A stretch of 64,000 nucleotides of DNA. Source: Desulfoscipio gibsoniae DSM 7213 (GTDB lineage: Bacteria > Bacillota > Desulfotomaculia > Desulfotomaculales > Desulfallaceae). Where the stretch lies: positions 4,398,001-4,462,000 of the forward strand of contig NC_021184.1 in assembly GCF_000233715.2 (NCBI RefSeq), given 5' to 3'. Made by a program: the position numbers and the translations under genes. The number at the start of each line of letters is the position of its first letter. The first letter of the stretch is position 1. Positions 17,941 to 26,723 of this stretch are shown one piece after another. The notes under the pieces were generated by a model. The model was not told the origin of the DNA. It did no database searches and worked only from the letters and a program-made list of their open reading frames with translations.

Positions 17941-18060
17941 AACTATCTTTATGTGATATCTTCTTTTTCCCGGCGAAAATTCCTTCTCTTGTATCCAAAA
18001 GCGACACGCTTTAGCTTGAGGATACGGCTTTACCGGGCTTTACCATCGGTCTTTACCACA
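17941..18060. other. Non-coding stretch with a hairpin and a short tandem motif
   Basis: GTATCC/GGATAC and AAAGCG/CGCTTT form a nested stem near 17992-18026, and CGGnCTTTACC-type units repeat three times at 18026-18058. I recognise no known RNA family. Confidence 0.3.
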
Positions 18061-18101
18061 TTATCCTGGCTATTACAGTCATTTTAACCTTCAAAAAAAA
18101 C

Positions 18102-18147
18102 ATTAAGCCCGCCGCTGGATGCATTCGCTTCCAGCGGCGGGCTTAAT
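18102..18147 (-). terminator. Intrinsic terminator of the CooT-like gene
   Basis: An 18-bp perfect stem (ATTAAGCCCGCCGCTGGA and its complement) with a 10-base loop, followed on the minus strand by eight T residues. Confidence 0.85.
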
Positions 18148-18200
18148 CATACTGCATAACTATCAAGTAGGCATTATTATACATTCAATGTAAAGATATA

Positions 18201-18395
18201 TTATTGATCATGTTTTTCCAGGATAATGCGGTGGTCCACCAGGGCCAGTTCAGCAATTCTCGCCTTAATCTGCTTGCGGCGGCCGAAAATATCCTCCAGC
18301 ACCAGGCCGTCAGCTTCCGGAATTACTTTGTCCACCATTTCCATAATCACTTCTTCTTTGCCATCCTGACGCAGGTATGCATTTGCTTCACACAT
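18201..18395 (-). CDS. CooT-family nickel-binding protein
   Basis: A 64-residue protein starting MCEANAYLRQDGKEE, the hallmark of the CooT family; the N-terminal Met-Cys pair is the nickel site in characterised CooT. VDKVIPEADGLVLEDIFG and KARIAEL continue the family pattern. CooT assists nickel loading of carbon monoxide dehydrogenase; no CODH gene is in the window, so the client is unknown. The ATG at 18395 follows GGGAGGTGA by 5 bases. It is monocistronic with its own promoter, a structured 105-base leader and a terminator. Confidence 0.88.
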   Translation of the reverse strand: MCEANAYLRQDGKEEVIMEMVDKVIPEADGLVLEDIFGRRKQIKARIAELALVDHRIILEKHDQ

Positions 18396-18410
18396 ATAAA
18401 TCACCTCCCT

Positions 18411-18466
18411 GTAAAAGACAAAAGACCACCTCGGTTATACGCAGTTAGCGTCAAACCTCCGTGGCC
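18411..18466 (-). promoter_or_regulatory. Attenuator-like hairpin in the CooT-like leader
   Basis: The leader folds GGCCAC with GTGGTC (18461-18466 and 18424-18429) around inner GGTT/AACC and ACGC/GCGT pairs. It is followed by TTTTGTCTTTT and then the ribosome site. A smaller AGCC/GGCT hairpin lies upstream near 18482-18496. A terminator-like stem before a metal-protein start codon suggests transcriptional control. Confidence 0.6.
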
Positions 18467-18507
18467 GTTTTACGCTGCCCGAAGCCTTCCTGGCTCCATT
18501 TGTTAAA

Positions 18508-18536
18508 TTATATCCTCACTCAAACGAGCGTGTCAA
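18508..18536 (-). promoter_or_regulatory. Consensus sigma-A promoter of the CooT-like gene
   Basis: TTGACA (18531-18536) and TATAAT (18508-18513) on the minus strand, separated by exactly 17 bases; both hexamers are perfect matches. Confidence 0.85.
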
Positions 18537-18577
18537 CGCATAATTTGTGGCACGCTATTTAGCCATATGTATACCGC

Positions 18578-19819
18578 TTATCTGCCCAGCCACCGCCAAA
18601 AACCCGAGAACCAGCGGCCCAGCGGTCCGGCGGTACTCAAATCCATTACCGCCGCCTGCTCGTCACCCTCGGGCACAGGTAAGATACCCAGCGGGCTTTG
18701 TTTATTGCTATAGGATAGTTCCCCCCGGCAGCGCCGCCCCTTGCGGTTGATATAATCCACCTGCAAGGATTGGTTTCCGATATACAGCATGGCCTCCAGT
18801 TCCGCCCGGCTGCGCACCGGCACCCCGTTAACAGCCACCAACAGGTCCCCGGAACGCATGCCGGCCCGCCAGGCCGGCGACTCAGCCAGCACATCCAGTA
18901 CTACCAGCCCATCGGGATGGGGTACATGCACGGGCTCACCCTGTATTTCCAGCTTGCGCCCGATATAGATCACCAGTTCATGTCCCAGGGGCGAGAACAA
19001 AGCAGCCAACACCCCCAGCAGCCAGGACCGGTCGGACAGCACCGCCAATAGAAGCAGCACCAGGCTGTACAGAGCCAGGTAACCTGCGGATATCCAGCCT
19101 TTTTGTCGCGGGCTCCGGGCAATGGCCATATCACCGTAGCCCAGCGCCGCCACCACAGGTATCAGAGTATAGACGATATTTTCCGCATCCTCCGCTCCGG
19201 GGCTGATCAGCGGCCACCATTCAGGCATATCCACACTGCCCGGTGGAACATCAATACCCGCCATAAACGCTAGTGCCGCAATGGGAATCGGCCAAAATTT
19301 TTGCAGTGTAAAACCACCCACCACCCGGCCGGTCCGGTCCCGGAAAAAAGCAGGTACTGCACCAAGATGGCCGCTGAAGAAGATCAGTATGCTCTCCACC
19401 ATGTGCAGCACGGCTACCAGAGCCAGTACCTGGGTAACGTTGACCTGTGGAAAACCGAACAACAACCTGGATAGGGCCAGTATTCCCCCCGCGTAGGCAA
19501 AACAAATAAACCGCGCGTCGATTAACATAAGCAATATAGCCAGGGGCCAGATATACATCAATCCCGAGCCGGTAAGCGTCACCCCAATGAATACCATCAG
19601 TATACTACCCAGCATACCGCCCAGCATACCCAGCAGTAAGGCGGTGCCCACCTCGCTCCAGTTGGATTTAAGCGGCATCCCGTAAATACTTTCCCGCACA
19701 TTATGCATACGCCGGTATTGCAGCCCAATCAGCACCACCACAATCCAAAATATGGGCTCCCGCAGCATCAGCTCCATATTAACGATAATCATGGGCAATA
19801 TATCGCCAAAGGGGAACAT
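18578..19819 (-). CDS. PDZ-domain polytopic membrane protein (MinJ-like position)
   Basis: A 413-residue protein with about eight hydrophobic helices in residues 1-300 and one PDZ domain near 305-375 (LAESPAWRAGMRSGDLLVAVNGVPV). In Firmicutes a PDZ membrane protein of this kind lies between ctpA and uvrB; B. subtilis MinJ, which links DivIVA to MinCD, is the known relative. Function as a division-site adaptor is inferred from synteny and domain layout. ATG start with a GGTGAG site upstream. Confidence 0.85.
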   Translation of the reverse strand: MFPFGDILPMIIVNMELMLREPIFWIVVVLIGLQYRRMHNVRESIYGMPLKSNWSEVGTALLLGMLGGMLGSILMVFIGVTLTGSGLMYIWPLAILLMLIDARFICFAYAGGILALSRLLFGFPQVNVTQVLALVAVLHMVESILIFFSGHLGAVPAFFRDRTGRVVGGFTLQKFWPIPIAALAFMAGIDVPPGSVDMPEWWPLISPGAEDAENIVYTLIPVVAALGYGDMAIARSPRQKGWISAGYLALYSLVLLLLAVLSDRSWLLGVLAALFSPLGHELVIYIGRKLEIQGEPVHVPHPDGLVVLDVLAESPAWRAGMRSGDLLVAVNGVPVRSRAELEAMLYIGNQSLQVDYINRKGRRCRGELSYSNKQSPLGILPVPEGDEQAAVMDLSTAGPLGRWFSGFWRWLGR

Positions 19820-19888
19820 TTAACTCACCTCAAACCAGCCACGGAATAACCCTATGACCTTATACTTTGTATAACCTGCACCGGCTAT

Positions 19889-19979
19889 AACGGCACCCGG
19901 CAATCTTTCAACCTTTCAACACCCGGCACCGAACACAACGGCACCCGGTAATCTTTCAACCTTTCAACAACCGGCACCG
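19889..19979. repeat. Tandem pair of family-B half sites
   Basis: Two units with CTTTCAACCTTTCAACA and CCGGCACCG ends, spaced 48 bases apart. The second ends one base before the ctpA stop codon. Confidence 0.8.
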
Positions 19980-19980
19980 G

Positions 19981-21132
19981 TTACAATTGCTGTTTCACCA
20001 GTTCAACGGCTTTATCCAGCTGCTCGTCGCCGGGTTGGTCCGGCAGGTCTTCCATCACCACGTCCGGCATGACGCCCTTTTTATGGATATCCTTTTTCTT
20101 GGGGGTCAGGTAGCGGGCTGTGGTTAGTTTTAAGCCTGCGTCATTATCCAGTGAGAACACCGTTTGTACAATGCCCTTGCCGAAAGTACGGGTACCCACC
20201 AAAACGCCGACTCCGGTGTCCTTCACGGCACCGGCCAGTATTTCAGCGGCGCTGGCACTACCCCCGTTGACCAGCACGGACATGGGCAGGCCCAGGTAGC
20301 TGCCGTCTGCTTCTTTTACATCCTCGGCACCCGTCCGGTAATCAATATACACTATCGGCCCTTTGGGAACAAAGTTGTCGGCCACCCGGGTGGCCGCAAT
20401 AAGCTCACCGCCGGGGTTGTCACGCAAATCCAGAACAATACCCTGCATGCCCTGGTCCTTCAGATTGGCCAGCACTTGCTGCATTTCATCCGGGGTTTTT
20501 TCATTAAACTGGCTGACGGCAACATAGCCAATACGGGAATTTGGCAGCATCCGCCCCTCCACGCTGGGAACACTGATTTCTTGCCTGGTAATGTTAAAGT
20601 CAATGAACTCGGCATGACCCTCGCGCGCCACACTCAGTTTAATATCACTGCCCACCGGGCCGCGCATCAGGCCAATAGCCGTATCCAAATCAAGCCCCTG
20701 GACATCCCGGTCATCAATGCCCATGATTATATCACCGGCCCGCATACCCTCACCGGCGGCGGGTGTGTCTTCATACACCCGCACCACAGTAAGCAATTCG
20801 TCATTATTAACTCCCACCAGTATGCCCAGCCCGCCAAAGCTGCCGCTGATCTGCTCCTGCAGGCGTTTAAAAGTCTGCGCATCCAGGTACACAGAATAAG
20901 GATCCTGCAGTGACTCCACGATACCACGCATAGCCCCGTCTACCAGGCTGGTGGTCTGCACCGGCTCAATATACTGGGTTCTCACCAGCGAAATTACTTT
21001 AATTAAATTGCCGATATGCTGGTAGTTGCTGCCTACAACACTTCCCACAAGTACAAACAATGCAAAAAAAACAACGGCCAGTACTGTCAGCCAGCGGGAT
21101 ATGCCGCCGCTTTTATATTTGTATCCATTCAT
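19981..21132 (-). CDS. ctpA: Carboxyl-terminal processing protease (S41 family)
   Basis: Membrane-anchored, exported serine protease of 383 residues. There is one N-terminal transmembrane segment (RWLTVLAVVFFALFVLVGSV), a PDZ domain near 85-165 (GSFGGLGILVGV, GMRAGDIIMGIDD), and an S41 catalytic core with Ser in NGGSASAAEILAG and Lys in RTFGKGIVQT. The start is the ATG at 21132 (MNGYKYKSGG) with AGGTGG upstream, not the ATG at 21174. It follows the M23 gene after a strong terminator, so it probably has its own promoter. Confidence 0.95.
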   Translation of the reverse strand: MNGYKYKSGGISRWLTVLAVVFFALFVLVGSVVGSNYQHIGNLIKVISLVRTQYIEPVQTTSLVDGAMRGIVESLQDPYSVYLDAQTFKRLQEQISGSFGGLGILVGVNNDELLTVVRVYEDTPAAGEGMRAGDIIMGIDDRDVQGLDLDTAIGLMRGPVGSDIKLSVAREGHAEFIDFNITRQEISVPSVEGRMLPNSRIGYVAVSQFNEKTPDEMQQVLANLKDQGMQGIVLDLRDNPGGELIAATRVADNFVPKGPIVYIDYRTGAEDVKEADGSYLGLPMSVLVNGGSASAAEILAGAVKDTGVGVLVGTRTFGKGIVQTVFSLDNDAGLKLTTARYLTPKKKDIHKKGVMPDVVMEDLPDQPGDEQLDKAVELVKQQL

Positions 21133-21202
21133 CTTTAAGCCACCTGCCATTTTCCGGGTAAAATCACATACCATATTATACTACATTAAGGCAGGTTGAA
21201 TT

Positions 21203-21253
21203 ACAAGAAATAAAAAGGACGGCCTTTTTCCTGCTAATGGAAAGGCCTGTCCT
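21203..21253 (-). terminator. Terminator after the M23 peptidase gene
   Basis: AGGACgGCCTTT pairs with AAAGGCcTGTCCT; the minus strand then runs TTTTTATTTC. Confidence 0.75.
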
Positions 21254-21339
21254 CTAGTAAGTTCACTCGCTTTAATGCAGTCAACTAAAACATTTGACTC
21301 AACTGCTTCTGTTTATAAAGATGTCTTTGGGGCCATCTA

Positions 21340-21371
21340 CCTTTCAACTTTCAACTTTCAACACCCGGTAC
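21340..21371. repeat. Family-B half site after the M23 gene
   Basis: CTTTCAACTTTCAACTTTCA followed by ACACCCGGTAC, five bases beyond the M23 stop codon. Confidence 0.75.
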
Positions 21372-21376
21372 AAATT

Positions 21377-22510
21377 CTAAACGTAATTTCTCGGATTGAC
21401 TGTTGAACCGTTGACCCTGATTTCAAAATGCAGGTGCGGCCCTGTGGACATACCGGTGCTGCCCACCCTGGCGATGGCCTGGCCCTTGGATACCACTGCG
21501 CCATTGCCCACCAGCTGGGCGGACAAGTGCGCATACAGTGAAACAATGCCACCGCCATGATCGATCATTACCACATTACCGTAACCGCTCATGTAGCTTA
21601 CATTGATTACCCGCCCGCCCTGGGTGGCCTGCACAGTGGCACCTGACGGGGCCGGAATATCAATGCCGGTATGCAACCGCTGGGTTTTTAAAATAGGGTG
21701 TATCCGGTAACCATAGGGTGACGATACAGATGTATGCCCCGGCACCGGCCAGAGGTATGCACCCGTAGCAGCAGGCTGCTGGCCGGCATTTTGTGTGGCT
21801 ATACGCCGGACAATGTCCTCCTCCTGCCGCTCCAACCGGTCTACTTCAGCCTGGTATTTGGTCAAATCATGCTGGGCCTCGGCCAGCATTTGCTTTTTTT
21901 CAGCACTCCTGGAGGCCAGCTCCTGGCGGGCCGCCTCCTGCTGCCGCATTAGTGCAGCGATGTTTTCCTTCTGTTGGGCCAGCGCCTGGCGCATTTTTTC
22001 CAGTTCCTGCTTACGATCCTCCACCTCTTTGATCACGCCCACATCTCGGTCAACCACCCGTTTAAGGAGTTCATAGCGATTTAAAAACTCGCCGAAACTG
22101 CTGGAGGCCAGCAGCACTTCAATATATTGCACATTACCGTTTATGTACATCCCCCGTACTCGTTTATGCAATTCTTCGGTGCTTTCCTGCAGTTCCAACT
22201 CAGCCTGGTCTATTTCCCTCTCATTTTTGGCCAGCTTGGCCGCAGCCACGTCCAGCTGTTCCCGCAAACTGCTTATTTCCTGGTTCTTTTGAACAATTTG
22301 CTGGTCCAGCGCAGCCGCCTCACCGGAGTAATCTTTAACTTCCTCTTTCTTTGCATTTTGCTGCTGCTTGGTTTGATTAATTTTTTGCCTGGTCTGCTGC
22401 AGCATTTCCTGTAGACTGGCCCCGTACGCCGTACCATATCCCAAAGTCATGGCTGCAGCCAGCGTCAGCGCAGTTATCCTTTTTTTCCACGATTTACCAC
22501 CCGAACGCAC
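21377..22510 (-). CDS. EnvC/PcsB-like murein hydrolase activator, M23 peptidase domain
   Basis: Exported 377-residue protein: signal peptide ([21 protein letters not shown]), a long coiled coil (residues about 30-245, rich in Glu/Gln/Lys heptads), and a C-terminal LytM/M23 domain with [11 protein letters not shown] and [10 protein letters not shown] zinc-ligand motifs intact. In FtsEX systems the coiled coil is driven by FtsX to activate wall cleavage at division, and it sits directly downstream of ftsX here. GTG at 22510 is preferred, 6 bases after GGAGGAG; the upstream ATG at 22525 lacks a ribosome site. Confidence 0.92.
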   Translation of the reverse strand: MRSGGKSWKKRITALTLAAAMTLGYGTAYGASLQEMLQQTRQKINQTKQQQNAKKEEVKDYSGEAAALDQQIVQKNQEISSLREQLDVAAAKLAKNEREIDQAELELQESTEELHKRVRGMYINGNVQYIEVLLASSSFGEFLNRYELLKRVVDRDVGVIKEVEDRKQELEKMRQALAQQKENIAALMRQQEAARQELASRSAEKKQMLAEAQHDLTKYQAEVDRLERQEEDIVRRIATQNAGQQPAATGAYLWPVPGHTSVSSPYGYRIHPILKTQRLHTGIDIPAPSGATVQATQGGRVINVSYMSGYGNVVMIDHGGGIVSLYAHLSAQLVGNGAVVSKGQAIARVGSTGMSTGPHLHFEIRVNGSTVNPRNYV

Positions 22511-22683
22511 CAGAAGCTCCTCCATTCATCATTTTTTTTAGCTTTTTTAACTTATAATGAACAAATGATCGCCAAACGTTGGCACTAATAGCATTGTGCT
22601 AATTACAAAGATGTCATCGCAAATACCATTTCCATGAGGTGGTTATGATTTAGACATTTTAAAATATAAGATAAGTGTTAACG

Positions 22684-23571
22684 CTATACCCGCAGAAAAC
22701 GGCGCAGCGATATAGCACTGCCCAACGCGCCAATTACAAAGCCCGCCCCCAGCAGGCCGCCCAGAACCCGGTAGATAGTCACCGGATCGTCAACCAATTG
22801 GATAAATGGCAATGAAAACATCACTTTGTTCAGCAGCGACAGGTAACCGAAATTAATCAGCAGCGCAGCTATAAGACCGCCCGTCACCCCAATGATCATG
22901 CCTTCCAGCATAAATGGCATGCGTACAAAAATATTGGTGGCCCCCAGCATCTTCATAATGCCGATCTCCCGCCGCCGGGCAAAAACCGACATGCGAATGG
23001 TAGTGGAAATAAGCAATACAGCCGCTACCCCCAGCACCAGCAAAGCCAGCGATCCCCAAATGCGCACCCAGTGGGTGAGGGCCAGCAAATTTTCCACCAC
23101 ACCCTGGCCGTAGCGCACCTGCTCAACGCCCTCCAACTTTTTCAGCTGCCGGGCCGCATCGGGCACCAGTTCGGCCTCCCTGGTTTTCACAACATATGAA
23201 TTGGGCAAGGGGTTGTCGTCCTCCAGCCCGCTGACCAGATAGGCTCTATCGTCCAAGCTTTCTTTTAAATTCTCCAGAGCCTGCTCCTTGGTGACAAAAT
23301 CCACCCGGGCCACCCCGGGCACAAATTGAATCTCCTCCTTCATTTGATCCAAACGGTCCTGCTCCAGATCGTCCTCCAAAAAAACAGTGATCTCCAAACT
23401 GGACTCCACATCGGAAGCAACCTGCCGCACATTAAGCACCAGCAGCAGCGAACTGCCCAAAATAAGCAGTGAAATTACAATGGTACCCACCGAAGCAACG
23501 GTCAGCCAACTATTGCGGATTAAAGATGTGGCAGCCTCACGGATATAATACTTAAAGGTGTTAATGATCAT
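22684..23571 (-). CDS. ftsX: Cell division protein FtsX
   Basis: The 295-residue permease-like half of FtsEX, with four transmembrane segments: one near residues 20-45 before an extracellular domain, and three in the second half (LALLVLGVAAVLLISTTIRM, the GMIIGVTGGLIAALLINFG region, and the C-terminus). The RRREIGIMKMLGA motif is diagnostic. The ATG at 23571 lies within the end of ftsE (11-base overlap), giving coupled translation. Confidence 0.95.
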   Translation of the reverse strand: MIINTFKYYIREAATSLIRNSWLTVASVGTIVISLLILGSSLLLVLNVRQVASDVESSLEITVFLEDDLEQDRLDQMKEEIQFVPGVARVDFVTKEQALENLKESLDDRAYLVSGLEDDNPLPNSYVVKTREAELVPDAARQLKKLEGVEQVRYGQGVVENLLALTHWVRIWGSLALLVLGVAAVLLISTTIRMSVFARRREIGIMKMLGATNIFVRMPFMLEGMIIGVTGGLIAALLINFGYLSLLNKVMFSLPFIQLVDDPVTIYRVLGGLLGAGFVIGALGSAISLRRFLRV

Positions 23572-24247
23572 GGTTGTATACCCCGCCTTCCTCGTCCCGG
23601 ACAATAACACCGTTGACGAGCTGCACCACCCTTTTCTTCATATCATCCACAATGTCCCAGGCATGGGTGGCCATTAAAATGGTGGTGCCCCGGCGGTTGA
23701 TATCCATAAAGAGTTTCATCAAATCCCAGGAGGTATCGGGGTCCAGGTTGCCCGTGGGTTCATCCGCCAGTATTAGCACCGGATTATTGACGATGGCGCG
23801 AGCCACGGCGGTACGCTGCTGCTCACCCCCCGAAAGCTGGGCCGGCAGCATCTTGATCTTCTTATCCATGCCCACCATGCGCAGTACCGCCGGCACCACC
23901 CGCTTTATCTCCTTGCGAGAGGCACCGGTTATCTCCAGGGCGAAGGCTACATTTTCAAAAACAGTTTTGTTGGGAATAAGCCGAAAGTCTTGAAACACCA
24001 TACCAATTTTGCGCCGCAGGTAAGGTACTTCCCGGTTCTTCATCCTTACCACGCTGCGGCCATTGACGATAACCTGCCCGCGACTGGGCAGTTCCTCCCG
24101 GCAAATCAATTTGGTCAAGGTAGACTTACCTGCCCCGCTGGGACCCACTAAAAAGACAAACTCCCCTTTCTTAATGTGCAAAGTAATGTCGTTGAGGGCT
24201 TTTACTTCGTTAGGGTATTTTTTGGATACATTGTATATTTGTATCAT
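23561..24247 (-). CDS. ftsE: Cell division ATP-binding protein FtsE
   Basis: A 228-residue ABC ATPase: Walker A GPSGAGKST (about 36-44), Q-loop MVFQDFRL, signature LSGGEQQR, Walker B ILADEPTGNLD. With FtsX it transmits ATP hydrolysis across the membrane to the hydrolase activator. ATG with GAGGAG upstream. Confidence 0.96.
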   Translation of the reverse strand: MIQIYNVSKKYPNEVKALNDITLHIKKGEFVFLVGPSGAGKSTLTKLICREELPSRGQVIVNGRSVVRMKNREVPYLRRKIGMVFQDFRLIPNKTVFENVAFALEITGASRKEIKRVVPAVLRMVGMDKKIKMLPAQLSGGEQQRTAVARAIVNNPVLILADEPTGNLDPDTSWDLMKLFMDINRRGTTILMATHAWDIVDDMKKRVVQLVNGVIVRDEEGGVYNHDH

Positions 24248-24423
24248 ACGAGCTCCTCATATTTATTCTGCTTTCATCAGGTTGTCGTTTATAGTCCGAT
24301 TGATAGTTCTTCATGTTAAGTTAATTCAACAGTTCAGTTAATTCGACAGCTGCAATAATAAATCCTTCACTAGATGGGCATTTCGACGGCAAAACAAGTA
24401 AAACCTTCAAGAAAAGGAAAAAT

Positions 24424-24445
24424 AAAATACCCCGAAGGGTATTTT
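24424..24445. terminator. Bidirectional terminator after the transketolase operon
   Basis: AAAATACCC-CGAA-GGGTATTTT, a perfect 9-bp stem with a tetraloop and T residues on either side. Confidence 0.8.
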
Positions 24446-24499
24446 TTGCAGGAGCTTGTTCTGTTTTACATAATTTACCATAATATCGTCGCCGGAGCC

Positions 24500-25447
24500 T
24501 CATTTACCTTTACGCTGCAGCACCTCTTGCACTGCCCGGACCAAATCGGCAGGGGTAAGCCCGTATTTTTCCAACAAATCCTGGAGTTTACCGGATTCAC
24601 CGAAAGTATCCTGCACGCCTACCCGGCGCATGGGCACCGGATAATTTTCCGCCAGCACCTCGGCCACGGCACCGCCCAGACCGCCAATAATACTATGTTC
24701 TTCAGCGGTAACCACCGCGCCCGTCGCCCTGGCCGCTGCCACCACCGCATCCACGTCCAGGGGCTTAATCGTATGCATATCCAGCACCTGCACCTCAATG
24801 CCCTGGCCGGCCAGCTGTTCCGCAGCCTCCAGAGCAGCGCTCACCATAATGCCGCAGGCGATAATAACAGCATCATTGCCTTCCCGCAGCGTAACCGCCC
24901 GGCCGGGCACAAAGTTAAACTTATTCTCATCATGCAGTACGGGTACTCCGGAACGCCCCAATCTTATGTAAACCGGCCCGTCAATTTCCGCCGCGGCCAA
25001 CACTGCCGCCCTGGTTTCCACGGCATCGGCGGGCACAAAAACAGTCATATTGGGCAAACAACGCATCAGCGCTATATCCTCCACCGACTGGTGGGAAGCT
25101 CCGTCCTCGCCTACGGTAATACCGGCGTGAGTGGCTCCTATTTTAACGTTGAGACGGGGATAAGCAATACTGTTTCTTATTTGATCGTATACCCGCCCGG
25201 TGGCAAATACGGCAAATGTACTGGCAAAGGAGACTTTCCCCGCTGCAGCCAGCCCGGCAGCCGTACCCATCATGTTTTGCTCGGCAATACCCATATTAAA
25301 AAACCTTTGGGGGGAATTTTTACTAAAGTCATGGGTTTTGGTAGACTTGGATAAATCCGCGTCCAGCACCACAACGTCGGGGTTTTTTTGTCCTAATTCC
25401 ACCAGTGCCGCACCGTACGCTTCCCGGGTGGCTATTTTCTTGGTCAT
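24500..25447 (-). CDS. Transketolase, C-terminal subunit
   Basis: Second half of a split transketolase (pentose-phosphate pathway; thiamine diphosphate enzyme). At 315 residues it contains the pyrimidine-binding domain (FFNMGIAEQNMMGTAAGLA, where the Glu activates the cofactor) and the C-terminal domain (EEHSIIGGLGGAVAEVLAE). ATG after AGGAGG. It follows the N-terminal subunit by 41 bases in one operon. Confidence 0.94.
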   Translation of the reverse strand: MTKKIATREAYGAALVELGQKNPDVVVLDADLSKSTKTHDFSKNSPQRFFNMGIAEQNMMGTAAGLAAAGKVSFASTFAVFATGRVYDQIRNSIAYPRLNVKIGATHAGITVGEDGASHQSVEDIALMRCLPNMTVFVPADAVETRAAVLAAAEIDGPVYIRLGRSGVPVLHDENKFNFVPGRAVTLREGNDAVIIACGIMVSAALEAAEQLAGQGIEVQVLDMHTIKPLDVDAVVAAARATGAVVTAEEHSIIGGLGGAVAEVLAENYPVPMRRVGVQDTFGESGKLQDLLEKYGLTPADLVRAVQEVLQRKGK

Positions 25448-25488
25448 TCGACAAACCTCCTATTAAACTAGTAAAAAAATCCTATTCG

Positions 25489-26310
25489 TTAGAGCTCGGC
25501 CAGTGCTTTTTCCACCTGCTCAGGTTTGGGTGCCGCACCGTGCCAGCCTACCTCATTCTCCATAAAGGAAACACCCTTGCCCTTTACTGTCCGGGCAATG
25601 ATTATCCCGGGCTTGTCCCTGGTTTCCCTGGCCCGGGCAATGGCAGCCAGTATTTGCTCCATATCATGCCCGTCTATCTCCTGCACATCCCAGCCAAAGG
25701 CACGCCACTTATCGGCTAAAGGCTCGGGCGACATTACCTCGTCGGTGGGGCCGTCGATTTGCAAGCCGTTATAATCCAAAAAGGCGGTCACATTATCCAG
25801 TTTATAATGAGCGGCAGCCATGGCAGCTTCCCAGATCTGCCCCTCCTCAATTTCACCGTCTCCCAACAGCACGAACACGCGGTAATCCCTGCCGTCCAGC
25901 TTGCCGGCCAGGGCCATGCCATTGGCCGCGGATAATCCCTGCCCCAGTGATCCGGTGGACATTTCCACTCCGGGGACCTTGCGCATATCCGGATGCCCCT
26001 GGAGCGGGCTGCCCAGTTTGCGCAGCGTCTGCAAATCCCCTACCGGAAAATAACCCCGCTCGGCAAGGGCGGCGTACAGTACCGGCGCGGCGTGCCCCTT
26101 GGATAACACGAAACGGTCCCGCTCCGGCCACCCCGGGTTTTGGGGATCTATGCGCATTACATCAAAATAAAGTGCGGTTACAATATCAGCCGCTGATAAT
26201 GACCCGCCCGGGTGGCCCGAACCGGCCTCCCCCACCATGGAAATTATGTGACGCCTGATCTGCCGGGCCTGTCCCCGCAGTTGCGCCAGTTTTTCCGCTT
26301 GTCCACTCAT
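25489..26310 (-). CDS. Transketolase, N-terminal subunit
   Basis: First half of the split transketolase, 273 residues, carrying the diphosphate-binding motif [19 protein letters not shown] and early motifs [14 protein letters not shown] and [17 protein letters not shown] at 26310 with GGGAGG upstream; a longer reading frame starts 15 bases earlier without support. Split transketolases are common in archaea and anaerobic Firmicutes. Confidence 0.94.
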   Translation of the reverse strand: MSGQAEKLAQLRGQARQIRRHIISMVGEAGSGHPGGSLSAADIVTALYFDVMRIDPQNPGWPERDRFVLSKGHAAPVLYAALAERGYFPVGDLQTLRKLGSPLQGHPDMRKVPGVEMSTGSLGQGLSAANGMALAGKLDGRDYRVFVLLGDGEIEEGQIWEAAMAAAHYKLDNVTAFLDYNGLQIDGPTDEVMSPEPLADKWRAFGWDVQEIDGHDMEQILAAIARARETRDKPGIIIARTVKGKGVSFMENEVGWHGAAPKPEQVEKALAEL

Positions 26311-26491
26311 TTTAAAACCTCCCAATTTATTCTGACCAAATCGAAATTTTTATTCGAACTGATAAACACCGTTTGTTAATACCATCAGCGCAAATATTTA
26401 ATATAAACTCAAAGTGAAAAACACAGGGTATATACCGGTTGATGCTGGCGTTAGCCCGGGTTAAAAAGCGCTGGGTGGGCGGCAGACCGTT

Positions 26492-26693
26492 GGTACCGGG
26501 TGTTGAAAGGTTGAATGTTATAGTATTGTTTTATTGAAACCTGGCGGTGATTTTGATATTGGGGTGTTGTAGATTAAGTGTTGCTGTTGGTGTTATTGTG
26601 TTATTGTGTTATTGATGCTGGTTTGGTGTTTTGCTGGTGTCGTGGATTTTTATTTGCAACTTTCAACCTTTCAACCTTTCAACACCCGGCACC
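26492..26693. repeat. Two inverted family-B sites around a G/T-rich stretch
   Basis: GGTACCGGGTGTTGAAAGG at 26492 and AACCTTTCAACACCCGGCACC ending at 26693 face each other over about 150 bases that are strongly G/T-biased on the plus strand, including three GTTATTGT units near 26595. No ORF with coding character. This accounts for the 410-base gap between the transketolase and YitT genes. Confidence 0.7.
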
Positions 26694-26723
26694 AGTTAGA
26701 CGGCACCTATTGGACGGCATCAA

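Noticed and set aside
17941-18060. Possible known riboswitch in the gap before the CooT-like gene's terminator
   Set aside because: Tried against cyclic-di-GMP and cobalamin patterns; conserved cores do not match, and no gene start follows on either strand.
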